Below, in pieces: positions 11,413 through 21,068 of a stretch of 64,000 bases of DNA (the first letter of the stretch is position 1; each line of letters starts with the position of its first letter). The stretch spans positions 2,790,001-2,854,000 of the forward strand of contig WWBZ02000033.1 in assembly GCA_011503125.2 (NCBI GenBank). The letters run 5' to 3'. Both the position numbers and the translations under genes were made by a program. Under the pieces are notes generated by a model. It made no database searches. It had not been told where the DNA came from and worked only from the letters and a program-made list of their open reading frames with translations. Origin of the DNA: Botryosphaeria dothidea (lineage: Eukaryota > Ascomycota > Dothideomycetes > Botryosphaeriales > Botryosphaeriaceae).

Positions 11413-12031
11413 ACAATCCGCACCCCTCAACATGCCCTCTCGGGTTGAAGCATAGACCTCCGAGCAACAACAGTTCTACGACTGTGCTTCCTTTGCTTTC
11501 ACCAACGAGTCTTTCATTCTACAAACATCACACCTCAACTTGATCCCGGCATTTTCGACTTTCCTTCGGCAAGCTTCCCTTCGGATACGACATAGGGCGG
11601 CAGACGGAGGAAACGGGAAACATGGCCAACAACTACTTCCTTAAGGAACATCAGGCTGGGATTGGGCGTATGGGCATGTAATCTGAACTTTTTCTTCCAC
11701 ACATGATGGCTGAAATTTCGGGATGAGAAATGAACAAAAATGAGTTCCAACATACTTGTGATCGTTGATGTGACGTGTTACTTGCCGGAAGTTCATGGCG
11801 TGCGTCTGCAGCCGTTGACCTGCATGCCTGAACGACACCCCAGAGATCTTGGAAAAAGTGGCTCGAGCTGATGCTCCATCGCGGATGTGCTTTCCGCTCG
11901 TGCATCCGTTCCCGTCCCGTGTCATGCATGTCGTGGGGGGTCCTGATGCCGGCGGCATGAAACTTGACAGCTCGACGGTTTGCCGCGCCGCTGCATCAAG
12001 GAGACATAGCTGACACCGAGCTGTGTACAGA
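11413..12031. other. 3' flank of metallothionein 1, no gene recognised
   Basis: A 19-codon frame starts at about 11621 (MANNYFLKEHQ, ends GRMGM). It is too short to support without transcripts. The rest shows overlapping spurious frames only. Confidence 0.4.
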
Positions 12032-12237
12032 GGGGTATTGCAGCCGACGGTTGGCGCCAGATGTGGTTCTTCCACAGAATGTCAGATTAATGCATGTGTT
12101 ATGGGGAGTGGAAGTATTCGTCCGGATGGGTTTGTTTTTGAAAATGCAATATGCCTGCGTCTGGACGAATGCTTCGACTCCCTACGATGCTGTGTTTGTC
12201 AGAGGCTGTCGCCGCCAACCATCGGCTGCAATACCCC
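12032..12237. repeat. MITE-like inverted repeat element, 206 bp
   Basis: The ends are near-perfect inverted copies. GGGGTATTGCAGCCGACGG at 12032-12050 faces CCATCGGCTGCAATACCCC at 12219-12237; over 26 bp per arm about 24 match. A second inverted pair lies inside, at 12105-12126 (GGAGTGGAAGTATTCGTCCG) and 12160-12181. The whole can fold as a long imperfect hairpin. There is no coding capacity. Clear target-site duplications are not visible. It sits between the two metallothionein genes. Confidence 0.65.
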
Positions 12238-12410
12238 CCCCCCTGCAGTGCATCTTGCCTACGGCTGAGAGCTGACGAAAAGAAAACAAAATGTGGGGCA
12301 TTAACCAAAAGCGGTCGACGTCACAGCATAAGCAGCGTAGCACGAAAACGTTCTTGGCCAAGGATTTGTATTGGTAGAGAAGAAAAAGCAATAAAAGGAG
12401 TGATATTTCC

Positions 12411-12896
12411 CTAGTAACCTCTCCAAGCTCCATGACCGCCGAAACTCCCCGGCCCTCGTCCACCGATCCTGATTGGATAAAGATCAAGCCCCCATGATAC
12501 CGAAGAAGAAGCAGAAGCAGATGGTGATCTGGAGTATATCGAATCAACCGAAGATGAAGAAAAGTCGGTGGGGGATGATGAGGATGTCGATGGACGGGTT
12601 TGTTGCCTCATGCTCTTGTTGTCGTCATGATTGTTGCTGCTGCGGGTGGCTGAGGATGTGTTCGAGCGGCGGGCGTTGTGGGAGGCCTGTTTAGTGCTGC
12701 AGTTGGGCGAGCACCAGGGCAATATGTTAGCGATGTGTTCGCTGATCTCCGACGCTCTCCCTCTCTCTTTTCGCTCTCTTTTCGTCTCCATCTCCGCTGC
12801 TGCTGCCGCAGGAGATGGGCGAGACTGCCCTGCCTCATAGGTGGAGTGGGTGCATGGCGGGGGCAGGATAGGACGGCTGGTGGGCCGTCCGTGCAT
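12411..12896 (-). CDS. Uncertain serine-rich open frame downstream of metallothionein 2
   Basis: A 161-codon frame runs from ATG 12896 to TAG 12411. It overlaps the 3' part of the metallothionein 2 transcript. The second half is Ser-rich and ends GGRGPGSFGGHGAWRGY. A strong branch site (GCTAAC) followed by CTGCAG (acceptor ends 12697) and AAACAG (ends 12687) lies inside it. The last 91 codons (12411-12686) would therefore be in frame as an alternative third exon of metallothionein 2. It may equally be 3' untranslated sequence. No family recognised. Confidence 0.25.
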   Translation of the reverse strand: MHGRPTSRPILPPPCTHSTYEAGQSRPSPAAAAAEMETKRERKERGRASEISEHIANILPWCSPNCSTKQASHNARRSNTSSATRSSNNHDDNKSMRQQTRPSTSSSSPTDFSSSSVDSIYSRSPSASASSSVSWGLDLYPIRIGGRGPGSFGGHGAWRGY

Positions 12897-13162
12897 AACA
12901 CCCCCGCGGACATCACTTCATCTCGGAGAGGAGCTGAGAGGGTAGGGGTTCAGGCGACAGCTTACGCCGCAGGAGCTGCAGGAGCAGCCGTTGCACTGGC
13001 CGTTGGCGCAGGAGCAGGTGTTGCAGTTGCTGTAGAATGGGAAAGAAAGAACACGCAAGTCAGCCTTTTGTGTCAAACTCCCCGAGAGGAGGGAGAGTAA
13101 GATTGTGAGGAAGGCCCTGGTGGGGGTCCGCAATAGGAAAGGGTTAAGTACCAGGGAGACAT
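12691..13162 (-). CDS. Metallothionein, 8-cysteine type, about 26 aa
   Basis: Exon 1 is 13152-13162 (Met-Ser-Pro plus two bases), exon 2 is 12966-13029, and the favoured exon 3 is 12691-12696 (His, TAA). Intron 1 is 122 nt (GTACTT...GCTGAC...CTACAG). Intron 2 is 269 nt (GTAAGC...GCTAAC...CTGCAG). The peptide begins MSPCNCNTCSC and ends CNGCSCSSCG-His, with eight cysteines in CxC and CxxC spacing. This closely follows the cadmium-induced metallothionein described from the aquatic fungus Heliscus (Neonectria) lugdunensis, which also starts SPC and ends CS-His. That parallel is why I prefer the short ending. Alternatives: read-through past 12966 to a stop at 12918, or use of the acceptor 10 nt further on, giving a Ser-rich tail. 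Metal preference (Cd/Zn rather than Cu) is inference from the parallel. Confidence 0.8.
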
Positions 13163-13284
13163 TTTGATAATGGGTATCTGAAGACTGATGTCTTGGAAAA
13201 TGGTCGTTTATAGTGGATGTGATTCGAAGACTGGATGGGAGCGGATGAAGAAAGAAGAAGACTTCAAGGTACAGAAACGAGGTC

Positions 13285-13292
13285 TTTATATA
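13285..13292 (-). promoter_or_regulatory. TATA box of metallothionein gene 2
   Basis: TATATAAA on the minus strand, about 125 bp upstream of the ATG at 13162. Confidence 0.6.
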
Positions 13293-14812
13293 TCCACTCC
13301 TCTTACCCATCCCACACACGCGGCCGCTTGGCTGCATGGGATCCCTTCACTTCCAATTGTCCAACTACGGTAGTTCGACCCAGCGGCTTGATGCAGCACG
13401 CCGCACACGCCTGGTGCGGGGCTACGCCCTTCAACCCAACGTGGCGCTTCACGCGGATATAACCCCAAGCTCTCGTGCTCTGGGCCGACTTGGGCTTGCT
13501 CGACGCGACACTAGGCTCGTAGAAGGTTCCGCCGGCTTGGAACTGGTGCTATGGGGCTTCTTCTCATGCACCACCGGCCGCCATCGGACGCCGAAGGCAT
13601 GGGAATGTCAGTCGTGATAGTCATTCGACTGGGCGGAGCGGAGCCACTCAGACGAGGCGAAGCGTGTGTGGGTGTGGCATGCATCGCCGCCATGCGGGGA
13701 CAGGCAGTGGGATGCGCGGTGGGGGGCGTCGTGGATCCTGTCGAGCAATTAGTCGATCCGGGCGTGGTGGAGGCGTTGGCGCCGACTCGCGGAACAGCAC
13801 AGCAAGGAAGCGGCGCGGTACGGCTCGCCCGCTTGCAGGCTCGCCCTGCACCTGGTGGATGGTGGAGCTGCACCTTGCCGGGTTCCTGTACGTGGTGAAA
13901 AAGCAAAGGGGAAGTGCCCGTCCCTCGGGCAGGGCGATAGGACCCGACCGCTGCCGATGGACGTACCTCATGCAGCATGACCGCGTCTGAATCGGGTAAA
14001 GCAGTCGAAGATGATGGTGCGGCCGGAGGACCTGATTGGTCGCTTCGTCTGAGGCGTCACATGCGTGCCCGACCTTAAGTCGACCTGTTGGCATCTGCCA
14101 TACTCGTGACTGCTGGCAGCTATCCGCTAGCTGCGTGAATAGTGCGGCATGGCAAGCCGCATGTTATTTCGTCACTGTTTGCTGATGGGACGAGCACAGG
14201 CTGATAATCTACGACACGAGCGGCATTTTCGCGGCTCGGAGATATGACCGGCTAGAGACGCTATAGCAGCCTGGCCTAGCTAAAGCTTCCCGTGACTTCC
14301 TGGTCCATAAGCTGCCAGTGAGGCTTGCATACGTGTGTAAGCCCCAGCCGTCCCGTTACGTACCGGAGCTGTCTTGCACGCGTGGGATGTAGTCCGGAGT
14401 GGCCAATAATAGAAGATCAGATTCCAACCCCATGGGACCGAAATCTCATGACTATTTCTCCTTGGTTAAAACGCCTGAAGCGCGCCAATCAAACAAACAT
14501 GTGCTCCCAGCGACCAATCGAAAGTGAATCTGATACATACGAATCTCACTCGCCGATGAAAGCAAATAACGAAGGAACGGGACACGCCGCTGTCTTTATC
14601 GACTGGGACTGTTCTAAGATAGCCAAACAAGTCCCGTGATGCTGCACATTACGAACTGGCGAAGCTCTTTTCTCTAGACTAAGATACGCCATGCCAAAAT
14701 CTGTCGGCCGTAGGAGGCCGAGAAGAGCCGTAAAACCACTGATGCCTACGCCAGATGTCCGAGAATCGCCACTGTGATTGCTCTGACCAGGACCCACCGT
14801 GAGAGAAAAGCA
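13293..14812. other. Intergenic region, no supportable gene
   Basis: Upstream side of metallothionein 2 and 3' side of the peroxin gene. Overlapping frames at 13511-14094 on both strands lack motifs and intron signals. Confidence 0.5.
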
Positions 14813-16942
14813 TTATCCCAAGTCCATTCGCGCCTCGTCCCCCAAGCCCCATTCGCTTTCCCGTGTTGCATGGTATCGAAGCGGTGTATGCACGTCCTCT
14901 TCATCACTGCGTGGATCCAGATCTGCACCGTCATCAACACTGCCGGTGGCGTTGCTTTTCACGCTGGCTGCCCGACTAGGCCTCCTGCCGAACCAGCGTC
15001 TCTTGCGGACTTTCCCATCACTTCCAGTATCATCCTTGGTTGACATGGAGTATTCCGATGGGGTCTCCTCGGGTCTTGCCGTATCCGTTTCGGAGAAGGA
15101 AGGCTCATCACCCAGCGGAGGCTTGGGCGTCGGCGAAGGAGTAATTTCCGTTGAGGGTGTGATCTCGACCAGCTCAGCATCGCGGCACCATTTGCGGCGT
15201 CTAGTATACCGTCCCCAGCCGTCCTGTCCACGTCGACCGTCTCGCCACTAATAGACTGTTAGCCACTTTTAGAGAAATGAAGAAGCCAGCCTTGCCTTGT
15301 TGTCGTAGTATATCCACCCACGGCTTTCATCGTCCTCGCCTTCCGCCCCTTCAACTTTCCATTCGCTTCCTTCTACCCATCTCCATCTTGCGTGACCGCC
15401 ATCAACCTCAGGAAGGTCGAAGTTGTCTTTGTCGGGTGCAGGATTCAGGTGCTCATCTGTCCAAGGCGCCCGTTCATAAGCTAGCAACGATGAGGTCCAT
15501 CCGATCCCGAGCCATCGACGTTGATTCTCATATAGAGCGAACGTGAATCGGACACCTGGAGAGTCTGCTCTGTGCTTAGCAGCCAAGGAAGCTGCTATGG
15601 CATTTGCGTCTTTCCTCCGTGGGGGGAGGGGTGGAGGCCTCTCTTTTTCAGACCCAGGCACTACAGGTTCTGGCTCCCCTACATCGAGGCCGGTGATAAG
15701 GGCCAGAGAGCGTCGAACGAGTCTCGAACGCCAGAGAATGATACGAGTGACTCGAGCGGGCCGCGAGTGCCAGCTCAGGATCACCGTACCGAAGGCGAGG
15801 ACGATTCGCCTGGTCGTCAGTAGACGTAAAGGTGGAAGGGTGAACACCAGCCAAAATGGTGTCAAGAATAGAATCCGGATAAACAAGGTCGTGAGCGCAG
15901 GTCTTGTCGTCGCTGAGGTCGCAGTGCGCTGGGTGGAGAGGAAGTCGGTCAATCGAATGAACGGATCCAGCAGAATATTGCATCTGGAGGTGAACAGCTT
16001 CAGGGTGTCTACGATGTCCTCTAAACTCTTCTGGTGGCTCTCACTGGCCACGGAAGAACCCTTCTTGTGTCCCTTGGCCTTCTCGCCTGTCCAGCCCGTC
16101 GACGACAGCGGTGAATATCTCCGCGTGTACATGCCCACTATGATGCCGGCCACTGCAACGACGGGACCAGCAAAGCGCATGACCGTGTCACCATAGAGTG
16201 TAATAGCCCAGAAGGCTGCGATGAAGAGAAAGCTCTCCCATGGGTCGCCTGTGGTCCATGATAGCAGCCCGACGAACTTGTTGAGCGGAAGGAGGAAGGG
16301 GTGCGAGTATGCGAGGGCGCGGGTCACCTGCGGCGGGGTTGCAGCGAGCAGGGGCGACTTCTGGTGGACGAGGATAGTAGAGCGCTGCTTGGTGGTAGCT
16401 GGGAGGTGCCCCAGAGTGATGGGCGAGAAGGCCGCATAGGTCGGCGGATTGGGATCTCCGGCGCCTGGCGACGCAGTCTTTGAGGGATTCGAGGACGGGG
16501 ACATCTGAGAGACCCAGGGCGTATCTGTATCCTGCATTAGAGCGCTGGCACCATCAAGGTATTCAAAGTCGCGATCTTGCCAAGTGCGGCCATGCATGCG
16601 CAAAGATCACGGCGTCATTACGCCGAGGCGAAGCATGTGTTTGGTTCCAAGGCAGGCGGCAGCGAGCGGGCAAGCCAGAGGCAACAGGACAGGTTGCGCG
16701 GACGAACTTTGGTGTCCTGCTGGCCGAGGCTCTGTGCTCAGCAGCTGCACGAGGGCCACGATGCGATATATGCCTCTTCTGGTGCGGTGATTCGGCTTTC
16801 AATGCGGTCGGCACATGTGATCGAGGGCCTTCCGGGTGTTACGGGCGCGGCTGCGGCTGGCAAAGGGCGGCGATGAAGACGCTACATGCCCGGCCGGCCA
16901 GACATAGGAGAAGGACTCACCGAGGTGCTCGCTGCTGTCCAT
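14813..16942 (-). CDS. Peroxisomal/ER membrane peroxin of the Pex24/Pex28-32 family with dysferlin domain
   Basis: Three exons: 16921-16942, 15296-16575 and 14813-15247, giving 578 aa. Exon 1 encodes MDSSEHL and splices (GTGAGT...GGCAAG) into DRDFEYLDG. Hydrophobic reticulon-like hairpins lie at about 100-165 (FVGLLSWTTGDPWESFLFIAAFW and FAGPVVAVAGIIVGMY) and near 245-300. The C-terminal half has the paired dysferlin motifs: RRWLGIGWTSSLLAYERAPWTDE and later ARWRWVEGSEWKV, then GWIYYDNKWRDGRRG with GRYTRRRKW. This is Pfam PF06398 (Pex24p). These proteins shape ER subdomains and control peroxisome and lipid-droplet number. The second intron has a GC donor (AAG|GCAAGG, acceptor TATTAG): the YYDNK|WRDG junction falls inside the dysferlin motif and needs it. 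The tail is charged. It shares a 271-bp divergent promoter with PAM16. Which numbered peroxin it is remains open. Confidence 0.87.
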
Positions 16943-17213
16943 GGCGGGCTTGGGTCAGTCAAATAGACACATCGACCATTGCGCCGCCATGCCCGCATCC
17001 CGCCATGAGACACCCCTCCTCCGCAAGCGGTGCCTGCGCGGGCGGCGATCAACAAGATCCGGTCACGTGAGACATCCCGAGCTCGGGGCCATCGATGCCT
17101 TTCGCCGACTGTCATGTTTGGCCTCCGGGAAATTTTGGGATCCTCAACACCATCCATCCGCAACCGCGCCCTTCCACGGCAATCGGTTTCCTTTCCTTCG
17201 CTCGCTCATCAGA

Positions 17214-17678
17214 ATGGTAGGCCGACTCCCGCATCTCACCTCCGCGCCTGCATGCTGACCTTGCAAGGCGCACCGCATCATCACCCAGGTCGTCGTTACC
17301 GGTTCCCGCGTCTTTGGCCGCGCCTTCGCCGAGGCCTGGAGACAGGCCGCCGCATCACAGAAATATGCCCAGGCCAACGCAAAGAACGGCAATGGAAAGA
17401 CATTCGCCTCTTCCGGCCTGACCCTCGAAGAAGCCTGCAAGATTCTGAACGTCGCGCCACCCAAGGGCGGAAAGACCGATATGGAGAACGTCATGGACCG
17501 ATTCAAGAAGCTTTTCGACCTCAACGACCCGAAGCGTGGCGGCAGTTTCTACCTACAAAGTAAAGTGTTGCGTGCACGCGAAAGGATAGAAATGGAAGTG
17601 CGGACAGCCGAACAGGCGGCGGAACGAGAGGCTGAGCTAAAAGAAGGTTGGAATCCCAAGCTCTACAAGGACAAATAG
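17214..17678 (+). CDS. PAM16: PAM16/TIM16, subunit of the mitochondrial presequence translocase motor
   Basis: Exon 1 is the bare ATG (17214-17216). A 51-nt intron (GTAGGC...GCTGAC...TTGCAAG) leads to exon 2 at 17268-17678, giving 137 aa. The N-terminus AHRIITQVVVTGSRVFGRAFAEAWRQ is the signature of Pam16. A degenerate J-like domain follows at about 55-115 (LTLEEACKILNV, then DRFKKLFDLNDPKRGGSFYLQSKV), lacking the HPD triad as expected for this family. In yeast the protein pairs with the J protein Pam18 at the inner membrane and restrains its stimulation of mtHsp70. Without the one-codon exon the conserved N-terminus would have no start, so the model is well supported. Confidence 0.95.
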
Positions 17679-18838
17679 CCAGTCCATGGCGCTTACCGGT
17701 AGCATCATTTCTAGCCCGGTGATATTCACGCGCCGGTCTTTGCGGCATGCGGCATTTAGCAGGCAAGCCAGTCTGCACCTCCAGCATTGGCGTGCATTGC
17801 ACGGGAGCATTGTCCGAGTCTATTGCATCAGCACGGAGTTTGGGAGTTGGATTTGTTACGATACTCATGGTAATCACTTGAAGAAAGAGCGGTTGGTGGA
17901 GGGCGGGGCGCATTGGTCCTGTCCGGACCGCTGGAGCGTTGTCTACTCCACTCTTGACTGTACATTTATCTTCATGGCCTGAGCCCTGTATCTTTGCGTA
18001 GCACTTCATTAGACAAGAGTGGAAAGGGTTGCGAATCAAACATAACACGGAGATACCGTCGCCTTTACGGGCAGCCAGCGATCATCGGGAATAGTTTGCA
18101 TGCTTCCCATTCCACTCTCTGTTTTTCAATCGCGGCATCGAACCGCGAGGATCATTTTCTTCAGGGCGAATTCAAGGCCGAAACATTCATAGGAGCATCC
18201 TTGAAGGAATGTATCCGCAAACAGGCATTCCGTTTGCTTGTGCAGGCGGCTGCAAGAGAGCGATTCTGCACGCTAGTGACTGCAGCAAACTCATCGCAAG
18301 ATCTGTCAGACAGCCGTCGGCTTACCGACCAACCGTCATCCAGCTCCGACTGCTTACCTACTACATAAATGAGCCAGCCAACTACTAGCACCTAACAAGT
18401 GCCAGTCGTACCGATCTCTTTTGAGCTCTACTGCGGGTCGGCTGGCGCAGTGGGTAATCGCTCGACTGCCTGTCGGCTTACAAGATCCCTGCTCTTCATT
18501 ATAATAAGTACCTTATCTCATTCCTCCTCTCGATCGAAGGCCTACGTTGTATAGGCAGTAACAATGAAATGACGAACCAGTGTCAGGCTGCAGGTTCCCG
18601 TTAGACCCTGACGCCGCTCGCAGACTCGAGCACACGCGCACGGGCCAGGCGCGGCGGGCGCGGTTTCCGAAGACATATTTTCGACACCCAAGTGCACAGC
18701 TCTTTCCTTCCTCTCCATCTCTGCCCACCGCTGCACCTCGCGCCAACGCCAACCCCGGCGCAGAAAGCAGCACACCCAAGCAACGTCTTTCGAGCCTCCT
18801 ACGCTCATTTTCGCTCAGAGGTCGTGCTCGCAGCAGCC
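17679..18838. other. Intergenic region, tRNA-like scrap only
   Basis: No gene supported. Around 18438-18475 the sequence resembles the 5' half of a tRNA (GGCTGGCGCAGTGGGTAATCGC), but no matching anticodon and T arms follow. The 200 bp before 18839 is the leader of the poly(A) polymerase gene. Confidence 0.5.
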
Positions 18839-21068
18839 ATGTCGACCTATCGCCCGAGCTACGGCAACTCGCGCGACTCTCGCGACCATCGCGGCGGCGG
18901 ACGCAGGTCCCCGCCACGCTGGTCTCCTCCCTCGAACATGTACCAGTTTGGTGGCGGCGACTCCTACAGGCCTGGAGATCGCAGTGACCGTCCTGCTCCT
19001 CGCAATGGCGATCGTCGAGACGACTTCACTTTCCGCGCCGGCGACCAAGATCTTCGCTTTCCACCCGCCGATGCGCACCGCCCTTCCCGAGACCGCAACA
19101 GGAGACCACAGGCCCGCGACCGCCGTCCCCGTCAACATAATCATCCTGCCCGCGGCCCATGGCGGCCCCCTGCCCCTCACGAGCGTGCCATCTTGCGCTC
19201 CAGTCGCGAGAAGACCCCGGAACAATTAGAGGGCATGGCCGAAGGCAAAGTTAAGTTCATATCGCTGAGTGACGTCTCGGATTCAGAGGCAGAGATGGAA
19301 CTGGAGTCCAGTGACGAAGACGCCTCCGACGATGCAGAGCATCCGCCAGCCAAGAAGGCTAAGTCTGCGAATGACGGTGCCGATGATGGCGATGCTCGCC
19401 CCAAGTGGTCGAATCCTGATCCATACACTGCTCTTCCTCCCCCGGATGAGACTCACGGCAAGAAGCGCGATTTTGTGAGGCTGATCCGCAAGGCCAAAGT
19501 TTCCGCTGAGCAAGATGCTGCTAGTTCTAATGCTATCGCAAAGAACGAGGACTTCATTTCGTTGAACTTCGATGACGACGAAGATCAGCAGAATGGCGAC
19601 GACGATGCCGACTCTGCAAGCGACGCTGGCGCTCAGTCTGGCAGTAGATCATTCAGTCACCTCGACTACCTTCACCCCGATCGTAAGACTGTTTCATCAG
19701 AAGATGCAATGGAGAAGCCTCTCACAGCGGCTTCGATGGGACCCCCTCCGGGTCTACCCGGGCTTCCAGCTCGTCCTCCACCAACCAACAGTCTTGACGT
19801 GTGGCCGCCGCCTCCGCTGCAGCCTCCCATAGGACCAAAGGGTACGAAGCGAGCGCGACAGGACGATGATGATGAGCTCGAAAGCCTACCGCCTCCTCTT
19901 CCAAAGGGCAAGAAGCGCAAGCGTGAGGTTATTGACGGCAGAATTGTTGAGGATTGGCATACTCGTCCAGACAGCTCGCCTACGCCTTGGTGCACAACTG
20001 ACCATTCTGCAACACAGCCCATGGGCTATTGGCTTCACAAGGAGATTGCGGACTTCTACGAGTTTGTTAGACCTCATGGTTTTGAAAACGAGATTCGAGA
20101 GGACTTGGTCCGCCGGATCGACCGTGTTATGCAGAAGACATTCCCAGGTTCTCAGTTGCACTGCTTCGGCTCATTCGCGGCGGGTCTGTATTTGCCCACC
20201 GCGGATATGGACCTCGTGCATCTTTCCAAGCACTTTTTAGCTTCTGGTCAAGGCGGCGTCAGCAAGAAAACTCTGTACAAAGTGTCGAGTGTTCTGGAGA
20301 AAGAGGGTGTCAGTCAACCTGGTGCGTCAGAAGTGGTTGCCAGCGCAAGAGTTCCTATCGTCAAGTTGATCGATCGCAAGACTGGTTTAAGGGTTGATAT
20401 CTCCTTCGAGAACACCACAGGTATTGTTGCAAACACAACCTTCCAACAGTGGAAGGAGATGTATCCCGCCATGCCAGTCATTGCAACGCTAGTCAAGCAG
20501 TTCCTCGCCATGCGTGGCTTGAATGAGGTCTTTACTGGGGGCCTCGGAGGCTTCTCTGTCATTTGCCTGGTGGTCAGTCTTCTCCACAACTGGCCTGCCC
20601 ACCAAAGCAAGAACCTGGAACCGCAGCAGCATTACGGCGATGTGCTGTTGAATTTCTTCGACCTCTATGGCAACAAATTCAATATCAACACTACGAGAAT
20701 CTCTCTTAATCCACACGGCCTCGTGCCGAAGGTACGTCCGACATAACCTTGTCCTCACGAATGTATCTACTGATCTTTCCTAGGGCGCTCGAGATCTTAA
20801 CGGAAAGCCCACTAGGCCAGACCGGCTCTCCATCATCGACCCGAACACACCGAGCAACGATATCTCGTCTGGATCCCATAACGTCGTGTTGATTCAAAGA
20901 TGCTTCAGCGATGCATTCAAACAGCTCCGCCGCCGCATGGCCGAATTGGGCGCTCGCAGCGTCCAGGAGCGCAAGAACGAGAGCATTTTGAAGGTGTTGT
21001 TCGCGGGTAACTACACGTCCTTCGATTGGCAGCGTAGCCGTCTGAGGAAGCTTCATGAAAAGATGTGA
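18839..21068 (+). CDS. TRF4: Non-canonical poly(A) polymerase, TRF4/5-Cid14 type (TRAMP complex)
   Basis: Two exons, 18839-20731 and 20784-21068 (GTACGT...TTCCTAG), 725 aa. Residues 1-390 are low-complexity: an Arg/Gly/Asp-rich head, acidic patches, a proline-rich stretch and basic KKRKR motifs. The catalytic half starts near 390. The nucleotidyltransferase signature is GSFAAGLYLPTADMDLV, with D456 and D458 as the metal-binding pair and D520 (RVDISFE) as the third carboxylate. The PAP-associated region follows (PVIATLVKQFLAMRGLNEVFTGG, GGFSVICLVVSLL, GDVLLNFFDLYG). Enzymes of this type oligoadenylate aberrant nuclear RNAs for exosome decay. The glycine-serine motif has Phe-Ala-Ala where many relatives have Ser-x-Thr. 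The ATG at 18839 follows a CT-rich leader and is preferred to an earlier in-frame ATG at 18692. Cid14/TRF4 versus another family member cannot be settled here. Confidence 0.93.

Noticed and set aside
11641..12075. 144-codon minus-strand frame
   Set aside because: It crosses the inverted-repeat element and the metallothionein 3' flank and shows no motif.
18438..18500. tRNA-like stretch GGCTGGCGCAGTGGGTAATCGC
   Set aside because: Only a D-arm-like half is present; no anticodon stem, T arm or acceptor pairing follows.
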